A DNA stretch of 51,197 nucleotides from Candidatus Avimonas caecicola (GCA_904419875.1 CAJFTG010000011.1:1-51197); one strand, 5' to 3'; shown: positions 1 to 8,578, numbered from the stretch's first letter. Notes: a model not told the origin generated them from the letters alone. Numbers and translations are program-made.

Positions 1-250
1 TACCCCCCTTATCCCCCCATACCCTCCGCTTCCCTCGGGTATAAACCGTCCCTTTCCGGGGAATGATACAGCGGATAAGAAGGAGAACGCCGGAGGAGGC
101 GGGCGGTCCGCGGAGGGCCTCTGCCGGGGCGCGGGGAAAGAGGAACCCGCCGAAGGGGCGGCCGGCTGCGGCAAGCGGCGAGCATCCCCCGGACAAGCCC
201 GGCCGCCTGCCTCCAGCCGGGCTCCATCACCGCCGAGGGGGATACCGCGT

Positions 251-1099
251 ATGCACAACGAATTCTGCGGCTGGTATTTCAAGTGCCAGTCCCGGGACGA
301 AACGATCGCCCTTATCCCGGCCGTCCACGGTTCGGGAGAAAGCCGCGCCGGATCGCTTCAGTTTATCAGCCGGGAAGAGAACTGGATTCTGCCCTTTTCC
401 GGCGGCCGGTGCCGGGTGGAGAAAAACCGTCCCGCCGCCAGGATGGGGGAAAGCGTCTTTTCCGAAAAGGGGATTTGCCTCAGGCTGCGCACCGATTCGG
501 TCTGCGCGGCCGGCACCGTCCGCTTCCGGGGGCTTACCCCCCTGCGCTACGACATCATGGGGCCTTTCCGCTGCGTTCCGTTTATGGAGTGCCGGCACAG
601 CGTCGTCAGCATGCGGCACCGGGTGGACGGATGCCTGCAGATCAACGGGAACGAGTATCGCTTTCACAACGCGGCAGGCTATATTGAAGGGGATCGGGGC
701 CGCTCCTTCCCCAGGCAGTACGCCTGGACGCAGTGCTGCTTTCAGGCCGGATCCCTGATGCTCGCGGTGGCGGATATCCCGCTGGGGCCCTTCCGGTTCA
801 CCGGGGTAACCGGCGCCGTCCGGCTGCGCGGAAAGGAATACCGCCTGGCCACCTACCTCGGGGCGAAGGCGGCGGTAATCCGGGACGGGACGGTCGTCGT
901 CCGCCAGGGGAATCTGTCGCTGACCGCCGTGCTGCTCGACCGGAGCGCCAGGACGCTGATGGCGCCGGCGGACGGCTCCATGACGAGAACAATCCGGGAA
1001 AATGTCGCTTGCCGCGCCTTTTATGAGCTCCGGGAGGGCGGGCGCCGGCTGTTCTCCTTCGAGACGGACAATGCGTCGTTTGAATTTGAATATCCCTGA
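251..1099 (+). CDS. Tocopherol-cyclase-family protein
   Basis: A 282-residue protein with no signal peptide or membrane segment. The clearest family mark is GYIEGDRGRSFP (residues 143-154) followed by YAWTQC (157-162), the pattern shared by the tocopherol cyclase-like family (plant VTE1 and bacterial relatives). The rest looks beta-rich, with alternating short hydrophobic stretches. Bacteria of this type do not make tocopherol, so the substrate is unknown; bacterial members are usually left unnamed. The start has a G-rich Shine-Dalgarno-like AGGGGG about 10 bases upstream. It stands alone, followed by a likely terminator. Family assignment is from motif recognition; the function is open. Confidence 0.75.
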   Translation: MHNEFCGWYFKCQSRDETIALIPAVHGSGESRAGSLQFISREENWILPFSGGRCRVEKNRPAARMGESVFSEKGICLRLRTDSVCAAGTVRFRGLTPLRYDIMGPFRCVPFMECRHSVVSMRHRVDGCLQINGNEYRFHNAAGYIEGDRGRSFPRQYAWTQCCFQAGSLMLAVADIPLGPFRFTGVTGAVRLRGKEYRLATYLGAKAAVIRDGTVVVRQGNLSLTAVLLDRSARTLMAPADGSMTRTIRENVACRAFYELREGGRRLFSFETDNASFEFEYP

Positions 1100-1113
1100 T
1101 TTTTCATAACAAC

Positions 1114-1150
1114 AGGGCCGGATCCGGGGAGGCACGGGTTCGGCCCTTTT
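1114..1150 (+). terminator. Rho-independent terminator after the tocopherol-cyclase-like gene
   Basis: AGGGCCG pairs with CGGCCCT across a 20-base GC-rich loop that can itself pair in part, and the stem runs into TTTTC. It begins 14 bases after the stop codon. Confidence 0.6.
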
Positions 1151-1320
1151 CATGGCGCCCCGGGGCGCGGATCCGCCGCCGGGAGCGGCATTCCCCGCCG
1201 GCCGCGTCCCGGACGGCGCCCTTTCGCAGCACGGCGCCTCCCCGGCCGTTCCGCCCCGGCCGCACCCGCTTCCGGCGGAACAGGCAACCGGCGTGTCGGC
1301 GGCGGGCGGCAGGGTTCCCT

Positions 1321-1490
1321 CCTTCCCCCTCCTTCCCCCTCCTTCCCCCTCTGTCCCTCTCTTCTGCAACCGCCTGCGGCCATGCCGGCTTTTTCCGTTC
1401 CCTCTTCCCACTTTTTTTGCTTTCTTTTCGCTTTTTTTCGCTTTCCTCCTCCTTTCCTCCGGCCTTCCTCCCGCTTCCGGCCGTTGCCCG
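1321..1490. repeat. Polypyrimidine tract with 10-bp tandem units
   Basis: CCTTCCCCCT is repeated three times without change at 1321-1350. From about 1421 a second block follows with the same 10-base phase (CTTTTTTTGC, TTTCTTTTCG, CTTTTTTTCG and degenerating copies). The plus strand is almost entirely C and T. The open frames across it are low-complexity and are not credible genes. The gap 1151-1540 holds nothing else apart from the promoter of the next gene. Confidence 0.7.
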
Positions 1491-1541
1491 GCCGCCGCCC
1501 TCTTGGCGGCCCTTTTGCTTCTCGCAATCGCCGGCGCAATA

Positions 1542-1550
1542 TGATATAAT
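1542..1550 (+). promoter_or_regulatory. Extended -10 promoter of ddh
   Basis: TGATATAAT matches an extended -10 (TGnTATAAT) perfectly. The -35 position (1522-1527, TCGCAA) is poor, as expected for extended -10 promoters. It lies about 100 bases before the ddh start codon. Confidence 0.6.
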
Positions 1551-1650
1551 ACCTGGTAGCAACCGCCCGGCGCCGGTACCGCGGGAGCCGCACAGGCTGT
1601 CCGACCGGCACCGCAGGCGGTTGGGAATCCATCAGTTCAAAGGAGCGGAC

Positions 1651-2643
1651 ATGCAAATGCGTACTCGAATCGGTATTCTTGGATACGGCAACCTGGGCCG
1701 CGGCGTGGAATGCGCCCTGCGGCAGAACCCGGATCTGGAGCTGGCCGCCGTCTTTACCCGGCGGAACCCGGAAAGCGTGAAAATCCTGACGCCGGACGTT
1801 CCGGTGTACCCGGCGGACAAGGCGGAGCAGTTGGCGGACAAGATCGATGTCCTGATACTCTGCGGCGGCAGCGCCACCGACCTGCCGGTGCAGACCCCGC
1901 AGTACGCCCGGCTGTTCAACGTGGTGGACAGCTTCGACACCCATGCGCGCATCCCGGAGCATTTCGATGCGGTGGACGCGGCCGCCAGGCAGGGCGGAAA
2001 GGTCGGCATCATCTCGGTGGGCTGGGACCCCGGCATGTTCTCCTTAAACCGTCTGTACGCCAACGCCGTTCTGCCGGACGGGGCGGACTACACCTTCTGG
2101 GGCAAGGGCGTGAGCCAGGGCCACTCCGACGCCATCCGGCGGGTGGAAGGGGTGCGGGACGCCCGGCAGTACACCATTCCGGTGGAAAGCGCGCTGGAAG
2201 CGGTGCGCCGCGGGGACAATCCCGCGCTGACCACCCGCCAGAAGCACACCCGCGAATGCTTTGTGGTCGCGGAGGAGGGGGCGGACAAGGCCCGGATTGA
2301 ACGCGAAATCAAAACCATGCCCAATTACTTTGCCGACTACGACACCACCGTCCACTTCATCAGCGAGGAAGAGCTGCGGAAAAACCACAGCGGCATTCCG
2401 CACGGCGGTTTTGTCATCCGCAGCGGCAGGACCGGCTGGAACCGCGAAAACGCCCACATTATCGAGTACAGCCTCAAGCTCGATTCCAACCCGGAGTTCA
2501 CCTCCTCCATCCTGGTCGCCTATGCGCGCGCGGCCTGCCGGATGAACCGGGCGGGACAGACCGGCTGCAAGACCGTTTTCGACGTGCCGCCCGCCGATCT
2601 GAGCGCCAAAAGCGGCGAGGAGCTTCGCCGGCATTTGCTTTAA
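1651..2643 (+). CDS. ddh: Meso-diaminopimelate D-dehydrogenase
   Basis: An NADPH-dependent enzyme that converts tetrahydrodipicolinate plus ammonia directly into meso-diaminopimelate, the one-step branch of lysine and peptidoglycan precursor synthesis. The 330 residues match the usual length of about 325. An N-terminal Rossmann fold opens with GYGNLG (11-16); CGGSATDLP and GWDPGMFSLNR in the middle are typical of the family's cofactor and substrate regions, and HGGFVIR lies near the C-terminus. The start at 1651 was chosen because AAGGAG lies 5 bases upstream; a second ATG at 1657 is possible. The longer open frame upstream is polypyrimidine translation. Single-gene unit with its own promoter. 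Confidence 0.93.
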   Translation: MQMRTRIGILGYGNLGRGVECALRQNPDLELAAVFTRRNPESVKILTPDVPVYPADKAEQLADKIDVLILCGGSATDLPVQTPQYARLFNVVDSFDTHARIPEHFDAVDAAARQGGKVGIISVGWDPGMFSLNRLYANAVLPDGADYTFWGKGVSQGHSDAIRRVEGVRDARQYTIPVESALEAVRRGDNPALTTRQKHTRECFVVAEEGADKARIEREIKTMPNYFADYDTTVHFISEEELRKNHSGIPHGGFVIRSGRTGWNRENAHIIEYSLKLDSNPEFTSSILVAYARAACRMNRAGQTGCKTVFDVPPADLSAKSGEELRRHLL

Positions 2644-2798
2644 GCCGCGCCGCCCGGCGGATAATTCCGTTTGACGGCCGAAAGCGCCAAAAGCCGAAGA
2701 CAGAAAAGCGGGCTCCGTGCGGCAATTCCGGGACTGCCCGGGATTGCCGCCGGGAAGGATTGGCAACCACCGCCCCCCAAAAACCGCCGAGTCAGCGA

Positions 2799-2834
2799 AA
2801 AGGGCCGGCCGCCAGATCTGGCGGCCGGCCCTTT
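2799..2834. terminator. Perfect 36-bp palindrome, likely bidirectional terminator
   Basis: Two 18-base arms (AAAGGGCCGG... and its complement) meet at GATC with no mismatch. Four T follow on the minus strand and three on the plus strand. It sits between two convergent genes and could serve both. Confidence 0.6.
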
Positions 2835-3005
2835 CAAAATGCTTGCAGACCGGGAACAGAAGCCCGCTTTTCCCCGGGCCGGATTTTACCGCCGCCCATC
2901 TTCGCAAGAGAAGGGCATGGGTGGGCGGAGGGCGCGTTCCACATGGAGAAGCAGGGCGTTCCGCCGTTCCCCGCCCGGCGGTCAAAATCCCTGCGGTATG
3001 CCGCG

Positions 3006-3038
3006 CCGCCCGGCGGAAGATCTCCGCCGGGCGGTTTT
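3006..3038 (+). terminator. Strong Rho-independent terminator
   Basis: A 12-base stem (CCGCCCGGCGGA / TCCGCCGGGCGG) with a 5-base loop runs into TTTT. It points along the plus strand, although no gene is evident between it and the palindrome upstream. Confidence 0.65.
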
Positions 3039-3154
3039 AAGACGCCGGCAGACGCGGCAAACCGGCAAAAGAGGGCGCGGGGCGCGCCTGCGGAAAAAGC
3101 GGGGACGGCCGGCTTCGGCGCAGCCGGCCGGACTTCCGGCGGAAAAAGGGCCCC

Positions 3155-4438
3155 TCATCCGAACAGGTCAATCCCTTTCCCCGCCAAAGCCGCCTGTATC
3201 TCCCGGACATCCACCTGCCCGGGGGAAACGCCCTTACGGGCGGACAGGGCCGCGGCGATCCCCGCCGCCTCCCCCAGCGCCATGCAGATATTCATTACGC
3301 GGTAGGAGGAATGCGCTTTATGGGTGCCGGAAATGCACCGCCCCGCCGCCAGGAGATTTTTCACCTTCCGGGGCAGGAGGCAGCGATAGGGGATGTCATA
3401 GGGGCGGGTGTCGCGCGCCGCCTCCAAATCCTCCGCCTGCCCTCCGCCCGCGGGGTTGTGGGTGTCGAAGCAGAAATTGACGTTGTGCGCCACCACATCG
3501 GGAAATTTCCGTCCGGCGGCGATGTCCTCCGCCGTCAGGGTATATTCCCCCTCCATCCGGCGGGTCTCCCGGAAGCCGGGAAGGTCCGCGCCGTCCAGAA
3601 GGCGGCAGCGCCCGAAGCCGGGAACCCGCGCGCGAAGGAAAGCCACCACCTGACAGATCTGTTCCCGCAGCTCCCGGTCCGCCCGGGTGATGTCGGCGGG
3701 CTTCACGCCGTCCGCCCGGCAGAGCTGGGTCGCGTTGACCAGGCGCTCGTCCGGCCGTTCCCCGCCGTACAGCCGGACGATGGTGACGTCCTCCGGCAGC
3801 TCGCCCCGGCGGCTCGCCTCTTCGCACAGGGCGAGATAGCTCTTTCCCTCGATCAGCGTGTCGTCCGACTCGTGCGTACAGGTCAGGCCGGATTCCACCC
3901 CGCCGATGGTAAACAGGAGGGAGGCCGGCTGCATCAGCCCGTCGCCGGGACGGCCGACCTGGCAGGGGACGCCGGCCAGGGCCGCGATCATTCCGTCCCC
4001 CGTCGCGTCCACCGTACAGCCGGCCTCCACACGCGCCAGCCCCTGCGGCGTAGAGGCCACGACGCCCCGCAGGGCATCCCCTTCCGTCCACGCCTCCGCC
4101 GCCGGGGTCTGGAGGTATACCGTCACCCCGGCCTGATACAGCCAGCGGGCCAGGGCGCCTTTGGCGTTCTCCACGTTATGGGGGATGCATTCCCCGCCGG
4201 TGCCCAGCAGGCGGCCGACCTCGTCCTTCAGCGTCCCGGTTCCGACCACCCCCATACAGGTGCGGATGTGTCCCAGCGTCAGGTTGCCGCCGACCGCGCC
4301 GAACCGCTCCAGCAAAACGACGCGGGCGCCCTCCCGCGCCGCCGCCACGGCCGCGCAAAGCCCCGCCGGGCCGGAACCAACCACCAGAACGTCCGCCCTG
4401 TCCAACAGGGGCAGCTCCCGGATAAACGCGCCTTCCAT
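3155..4438 (-). CDS. FAD-dependent oxidoreductase (FAD_oxidored family)
   Basis: A 427-residue cytosolic flavoprotein. It has an N-terminal dinucleotide-binding site GSGPAG (21-26), then an acidic residue near the end of the second strand (LLERFG), a DATGD-type second FAD contact in the middle, and a C-terminal AAGRCISGTH...ALGEAAG segment. This layout is characteristic of the FAD_oxidored family, whose members act on unidentified substrates. The start has GGAGG 5 bases upstream and a promoter 47 bases further upstream. It shares an upstream region with the ArsR-like repressor gene behind it on the same strand, but each has its own promoter. The substrate cannot be told from sequence. Confidence 0.85.
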   Translation of the reverse strand: MEGAFIRELPLLDRADVLVVGSGPAGLCAAVAAAREGARVVLLERFGAVGGNLTLGHIRTCMGVVGTGTLKDEVGRLLGTGGECIPHNVENAKGALARWLYQAGVTVYLQTPAAEAWTEGDALRGVVASTPQGLARVEAGCTVDATGDGMIAALAGVPCQVGRPGDGLMQPASLLFTIGGVESGLTCTHESDDTLIEGKSYLALCEEASRRGELPEDVTIVRLYGGERPDERLVNATQLCRADGVKPADITRADRELREQICQVVAFLRARVPGFGRCRLLDGADLPGFRETRRMEGEYTLTAEDIAAGRKFPDVVAHNVNFCFDTHNPAGGGQAEDLEAARDTRPYDIPYRCLLPRKVKNLLAAGRCISGTHKAHSSYRVMNICMALGEAAGIAAALSARKGVSPGQVDVREIQAALAGKGIDLFG

Positions 4439-4484
4439 TGTTACCTCCCCTTCCCGTTAAACAGGTGAAACTGGACTTTTCCTC

Positions 4485-4513
4485 ACTGTAGCACAGGCCA
4501 GTGAAGAAAACAA
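4485..4513 (-). promoter_or_regulatory. Promoter of the FAD oxidoreductase gene
   Basis: On the minus strand TTGTTT (-35) and TACAGT (-10) are separated by exactly 17 bases. The -10 is preceded by TGC, making it an extended -10. Confidence 0.6.
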
Positions 4514-4639
4514 TATTTCGGGACAAATCGGCAAATCCGGACATCCAACAAAACGGTTTTGGGCGCTTGCGTGCCGGGAGCGTGTCCTCCCATCCCCTCA
4601 TCCTTCCGCCCCCGTTCCCTCCGGCGGCGGGGAACAGCG

Positions 4640-5263
4640 TTATCCCTCTTCCCAGCAGCCCCGGGTGTGGGTTTCGTCCGCCATATCGCAGATGCCGGCG
4701 AGCAGCATGACGATCCCCTGCACCTTGTGCGGCCGCACCACATACCGCCCCTTGTCGTTTTCCTCGGCGGCGATCAGGTCGGCGGCAAGCAGCGGCTTCA
4801 TATGATGGTACGCCTGCCCGGTCGAATGCAGCCCGCATGCCTCCACCAGCTCCGCTACGGTCATCGGCTTTCTCAACAGGGCGAGAAGGATTTGCAGCCG
4901 GTCGCTGCTGCCGATGCAGGCCAGCACCTTTTCCGCCGTGCGGTTTTCAATCAACGCCAGCAGGCTGTCCGCCGGCACCTCGTTGCGGATCCAGTTGGAC
5001 TGCCTGCCGCCGGAGGAGAAAACCCCCAGATAGGTCACCAGCCCCGTAACCCCCCGCTCCTCCGTCCGGATGCACAGCTCCTTCATCTTTTCGCTGAGCT
5101 GCCGGTCGGGATGCATGCTTTCCATGATATGGATTCTTCCTGAAAGGGACGCCGCCTCCTTCGGCGCCCCCGGCGGCATCAAAGCGTCAAGCCGCGCCTT
5201 CAGCCCGGCCAACTCCTGTTTCATTGCGTCGATTTCCACGCCAAAATCCCGTTGGGCCAACAT
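4640..5263 (-). CDS. ArsR-like winged-helix transcriptional regulator
   Basis: A 207-residue DNA-binding protein. Residues 1-30 form a short coiled coil, the middle is unassigned, and about residues 110-180 form an ArsR-type winged helix (LACIGSSDRLQILLALL, then TVAELVEACGLHSTGQAYHHMKPL as recognition helix, then the wing). It has no CxC metal-binding motif typical of ArsR/SmtB sensors, so it is unlikely to be a metal sensor. AAGGAGG lies just upstream of the start. Its promoter is embedded in a 38-bp palindrome, which strongly suggests autorepression. It reads toward the FAD oxidoreductase gene, a possible target. The ligand is unknown. Confidence 0.8.
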   Translation of the reverse strand: MLAQRDFGVEIDAMKQELAGLKARLDALMPPGAPKEAASLSGRIHIMESMHPDRQLSEKMKELCIRTEERGVTGLVTYLGVFSSGGRQSNWIRNEVPADSLLALIENRTAEKVLACIGSSDRLQILLALLRKPMTVAELVEACGLHSTGQAYHHMKPLLAADLIAAEENDKGRYVVRPHKVQGIVMLLAGICDMADETHTRGCWEEG

Positions 5264-5275
5264 TTCCGAACCTCC

Positions 5276-5335
5276 TTATTCTATAATTACGTAATTCCGT
5301 AATTATAGAATAACATGTTCTGGGCGGGTTGTCAA
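5276..5335 (-). promoter_or_regulatory. Promoter with overlapping 38-bp palindromic operator
   Basis: On the minus strand TTGACA (5330-5335) and TATTCT (5307-5312) are 17 bases apart, a strong sigma-A promoter. From 5276 to 5313 the DNA is a 38-bp inverted repeat (TTATTCTATAATTACG and its complement) with a single mismatched pair. It covers the -10 and the transcription start, the expected place for a repressor to block its own gene. Confidence 0.85.
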
Positions 5336-5522
5336 GCGGCATGGGCGGCCGTCCTCCGGTTTCCGGCTTCGGCGGTTTCCGCACCGGACGGCCGGGGCGC
5401 CGGGCCGCGGGCGGTTTTCCTTTTTCTTTTTTCTCTTTTTCTTCTCCGGCGCACAACGGGTGCATGTTCTCCCCGCAGACGGCAATACTGAGAAGGTAAC
5501 AATTTGCGGAGAGGGCGGTGCC

Positions 5523-6293
5523 GTGTTGTATAACAAGGTGGAAATCTGCGGGGTCAACACAAGCAACCTGAAGGTGCTCAGCGAAAGCGAAAAGATGCGG
5601 CTGCTCAGGGAAATGCACGGCGGAAACGCCAAGGCCAGGGAAGAGCTGGTGAACGGCAACCTGCGGCTGGTGCTCAGCGTGATCCAGCGCTTCACCCAGC
5701 GGGGGGAGAACCTGGACGACCTGTTTCAGGTGGGCTGCATCGGGCTGATCAAGGCGATCGACAATTTCGACATCAGCCAGAACGTCCGCTTTTCCACCTA
5801 TGCCGTCCCCATGATTATCGGGGAGATCCGCCGTTACCTGCGGGACAACAACAGCATCCGGATCAGCCGGTCGATGCGGGACGTGGCCTATAAGGCCATG
5901 CAGGTCAAGGAGCGGCTGACCAACGAGCAGCTCCGCGACCCGACCATCGAGGAAATCGCCAGGGAGATGGATCTGCCCAAGGAGGAGGTGGTCCTGGCGC
6001 TGGAATCGATTGTGGAGCCGGTCTCCCTGTACGAACCGGTCTATTCCGACGGCGGAGACACCATTTATGTTATGGACCAGGTCGGGGACCATAACGACGA
6101 CAAAAACTGGCTGGATGAAATCGCCCTGAAGGAAGCGATCCGCAATTTGAACGACCGGGAGAAGCGGATTCTTTATCTCCGCTTCTTCAAGGGGATGACC
6201 CAGATCGAGGTCAGCGCCGAAATCGGCATCAGCCAGGCGCAGGTCAGCCGCCTGGAAAAGGGGGCGCTGGACCATATCAAAAAACAGATATAG
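5523..6293 (+). CDS. sigG: RNA polymerase sporulation sigma factor SigG
   Basis: The late forespore-specific sigma factor. From the start region (NKVEICGVNTSNL) to the C-terminus it follows SigG closely: region 2 contains GNLRLVLSVIQRF and DDLFQVGCIGLIKAIDNFD, the -10-recognising segment FSTYAVPMIIGEIRRYLRD is intact, and region 4 ends in GMTQIEVSAEIGISQAQVSRLE. It is 256 residues from the GTG at 5523, chosen because GGAGAGGG sits 7 bases upstream and SigG proteins begin at this point. A weak forespore-type promoter may lie at 5461-5489 (TGCATG, 14 bases, GGCAATACT). It is not beside spoIIGA-sigE, its neighbours in Bacillus. A terminator follows directly. Confidence 0.95.
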   Translation: MLYNKVEICGVNTSNLKVLSESEKMRLLREMHGGNAKAREELVNGNLRLVLSVIQRFTQRGENLDDLFQVGCIGLIKAIDNFDISQNVRFSTYAVPMIIGEIRRYLRDNNSIRISRSMRDVAYKAMQVKERLTNEQLRDPTIEEIAREMDLPKEEVVLALESIVEPVSLYEPVYSDGGDTIYVMDQVGDHNDDKNWLDEIALKEAIRNLNDREKRILYLRFFKGMTQIEVSAEIGISQAQVSRLEKGALDHIKKQI

Positions 6294-6316
6294 GAAGCCG
6301 GAGAGCAGAAAGCCGG

Positions 6317-6361
6317 AAAGGGGGCGCTGCGGAACTTCTCGTTTCGCAGCGCCCCCTTTTG
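6317..6361 (+). terminator. Terminator of sigG
   Basis: AAAGGGGGCGCTGCG and its full complement flank a 13-base loop, and the stem ends in TTTT. It lies between convergent genes; the complementary strand also has an A/T flank, so it may work both ways. Confidence 0.85.
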
Positions 6362-6387
6362 ATCCTTTTATTGCCTGGAATGCCGGC

Positions 6388-7932
6388 TCAATCGTCCCAT
6401 TCGCTCTCCCAATCCAGAATAGCGCCGCTCACCGCATCGATCTCGCACTCGTACTCCATGCCGTTCGCCCGGAACTCCAGCTCATAAATCAGGCGGCCGT
6501 CGTCGTACTCCCGCTTTTCCTTCTGGAAACGGACGTCTCCCGAAACGCCGGCCCGCTCGAGCGCCAGCTCCTTCGCCTTATCCATCCCGATCTCCTGTCC
6601 GGTGACGGTGGAGGCGGGCCGGTCGTCCTCTTCGCTTTTCCATGCTCTCACTTCGCCGGTGGCCGCGTCGATTTCGTATTCATATTCCACCGTTCCGCTG
6701 CGGAATTCCACCTCGTATACCGCCACCCCGTGGTCATAGTCGAATTCCACGCTCTTGTCATAGGCCGACTGGGCGGAGACGCCCGCATGCGCAAGCGCCG
6801 CGTTCAGCGCCTGGTCCACGGTGAGGCGGCCGGACCCGCCCGTGGTCTGCGTGCCGCTCCCCCCGGTACCGCCGGTCGGCGTCGTCGCGGTCGTTCCGCC
6901 GGAGCTGTCTCCCGAGGACGGCTGAGAGGGCCTGGCGTCCCGCTCCTCCTTGCGGATGTCGCCGGTGGTTGCGTCCACGTCGTACTCATACTTGTAATTG
7001 CCCACAACGAACTCCACTTCGTACAGCATGACGCCGTCGTCGCAGTCGAGCTCGATTTCCAGGTTTGCCGCCGTCGCGTCGGTTGCGCCGGCGCGCTGGA
7101 AGGCGATCTCCTTCGCCCGGGATTCCCCGATATAAGCGCCGCTGCTCGCCTGCCCTGTGGAGGATACGCCGTCCAGGGCGATCTGCCGGGAGAAGGCCAG
7201 CAGGTTGAGGTCGTTGATCGGCAGCTTTGCCAGCGAAGCAAAATCCAGCAGGCTGTCCGCCGCCACCAGCTGCCGGACGAGGGCGGCCTTGCCAACCGAA
7301 ATGCCGTATTGCCGGGCCAGCTGGCTGAGCTCCTCATCGGCGGAGGTGGTCTGGCCGAGGACGGCGCCGTTGACCTGGCCGGCCTGCAGCAACTGCTCCA
7401 CCTCGGTGGTCAGCCGTTCCTGCAGCGCCTCCCCTTTGGCGGCGTCCTTGTTCTCCACCGTGATCAGGATGGAATTCGCCAGCTCGTCAATATAGCCGTT
7501 GCGCAGCATGGAGCCGATGAGCGCGTTCATCGCCACATCCAGCGAAGCGCCCTCCAGGTCCATATCCCCCAGGATCGCCTCGGCGTCGTCGTTGAGCGCC
7601 TGGGCGGACAGCACCTTTTCGGACCGGCTCACCTTCATTTCAATGCTGGGGTTGACATCCAGCTGTACGATGGAATCCACCCCGTTGCTGATGCGGTGAT
7701 AGGCAAAGGCGGTCCCGCCCGCCACCAGGGCGACGGCGGCTGCGGCCGCCGCCAGGGCCTTCCAGGGCCGGCGCCGCCGGGGGATGGCCGTAATCTTCGC
7801 CGTGACCTCTTCGTCCGCCGGGCCGGCGGCGCGGGAACCGGCCAGCACCTCCTCCATCACATCGGGGGCTGCGGCCCGGACCTCTTCGGCCAGGCGCCGT
7901 TCGATTTCCCGGTTTTCTTCTTTCCTGTTCAT
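6388..7932 (-). CDS. RsgI-like membrane anti-sigma factor with three PepSY domains
   Basis: A 514-residue single-pass membrane protein. Residues 1-55 are a charged cytosolic part that should bind the sigma factor encoded just upstream. About 57-78 is the membrane helix. Residues 85-190 match the RsgI middle domain, including VQLDVNPSIEM; in RsgI proteins the Asn-Pro bond here (94-95) is cut autocatalytically. A helical region follows, then three PepSY-type repeats (about 268-330, 368-430, 448-512), each ending in YEYE/DxDAxTGxI-like strands; a Gly/Ser/Thr linker separates the first two. The start has GGAGCC upstream and lies 43 bases after the sigma gene. PepSY modules replace the carbohydrate-binding modules of clostridial RsgI proteins, so the external signal probably differs. 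Confidence 0.82.
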   Translation of the reverse strand: MNRKEENREIERRLAEEVRAAAPDVMEEVLAGSRAAGPADEEVTAKITAIPRRRRPWKALAAAAAAVALVAGGTAFAYHRISNGVDSIVQLDVNPSIEMKVSRSEKVLSAQALNDDAEAILGDMDLEGASLDVAMNALIGSMLRNGYIDELANSILITVENKDAAKGEALQERLTTEVEQLLQAGQVNGAVLGQTTSADEELSQLARQYGISVGKAALVRQLVAADSLLDFASLAKLPINDLNLLAFSRQIALDGVSSTGQASSGAYIGESRAKEIAFQRAGATDATAANLEIELDCDDGVMLYEVEFVVGNYKYEYDVDATTGDIRKEERDARPSQPSSGDSSGGTTATTPTGGTGGSGTQTTGGSGRLTVDQALNAALAHAGVSAQSAYDKSVEFDYDHGVAVYEVEFRSGTVEYEYEIDAATGEVRAWKSEEDDRPASTVTGQEIGMDKAKELALERAGVSGDVRFQKEKREYDDGRLIYELEFRANGMEYECEIDAVSGAILDWESEWDD

Positions 7933-7975
7933 CGGTTCAGGCTCCTTTCCTGTGGCACCCGCCTTTCGGCGGCTT

Positions 7976-8578
7976 CTATTTTGCGGCCGGTCCGGACCGT
8001 GCCGGCAGGCCGGACAACTCCCGCCGCAGCTTGGCGAGCGCGCGGTGATAGCGGGAGAGGACGGTGGACAGCGGCTGCTCCAGCAACGTCGCAATCTCCC
8101 GGTGGCGCAGGCCGGAAACCGCATGCAGCATCACGACCTGCCGTTCTTCGTCCGAAAGGAGGCGCATCGCCGCTTCCAGCACCAGCCGGTCGTCGCTCCC
8201 GCTGTGGAAAAGCGCCGTGTCCTCCGGCCACTGCTCCTGCGAATCGGGCAGGACGGTTTTCCCCGCCTCCCGCAGGCGCATCCGCGCGAGATTGCGCACG
8301 ATGGCGAGGATCCAGGCCATCGGCTTCCCCTGCGGCCGGTAGGCGGAGGCGGCGCCGTACAGGCGGATATAGGTTTCCTGCATCACATCCTCCGCGTCGT
8401 GGGGGTTTTTCAGTATCGACAGGGCAAAGCCATACACCGCCGCGGACGTTTCAACATACAGGGCGCGCAGCGCTTCCTCGCTGCCCTGCGCGATTTCCGC
8501 CAGCAGTCCCTCGTCCGGTGACGGCGCGCCAGGCGCCGCCGTTTCTGCAATTGTTGACGTCAAACAAAAGAAAAACAT
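7976..8578 (-). CDS. ECF-type RNA polymerase sigma factor
   Basis: A 200-residue group 4 (extracytoplasmic function) sigma factor. Region 2 spans about 30-95 (ILKNPHDAEDVMQETYIRLY, AWILAIVRNLAR). A linker follows, and region 4 spans about 130-190 (LSDEERQVVMLHAVSGLRHREIATLLEQPLSTVLSRYHRALAKLR). It is not SigI-like, although its partner carries an RsgI middle domain. The ATG at 8578 has GAGGAG 8 bases upstream; the GTG nine bases earlier would overlap that site. The N-terminus (MFFFCLTSTIAE) is unusually hydrophobic, so a later start is possible. Co-transcribed with the anti-sigma gene. Confidence 0.88.
   Translation of the reverse strand: MFFFCLTSTIAETAAPGAPSPDEGLLAEIAQGSEEALRALYVETSAAVYGFALSILKNPHDAEDVMQETYIRLYGAASAYRPQGKPMAWILAIVRNLARMRLREAGKTVLPDSQEQWPEDTALFHSGSDDRLVLEAAMRLLSDEERQVVMLHAVSGLRHREIATLLEQPLSTVLSRYHRALAKLRRELSGLPARSGPAAK

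Larger units (their letters stand above)
2644..3154. other. Gene-free convergent gap with three strong GC hairpins
   Basis: ddh and the FAD oxidoreductase run toward each other here. The gap holds an imperfect hairpin near 2720-2750, a perfect 36-bp palindrome (2799-2834) and a T-tailed hairpin (3006-3038). No credible gene is seen between them. Confidence 0.6.

Noticed and set aside
227-1411. Long minus-strand frame of 394 codons opposite the tocopherol-cyclase-like gene
   Set aside because: Arg/Gly/Pro-rich shadow of the plus-strand gene and of low-complexity DNA; no family, no ribosome site.
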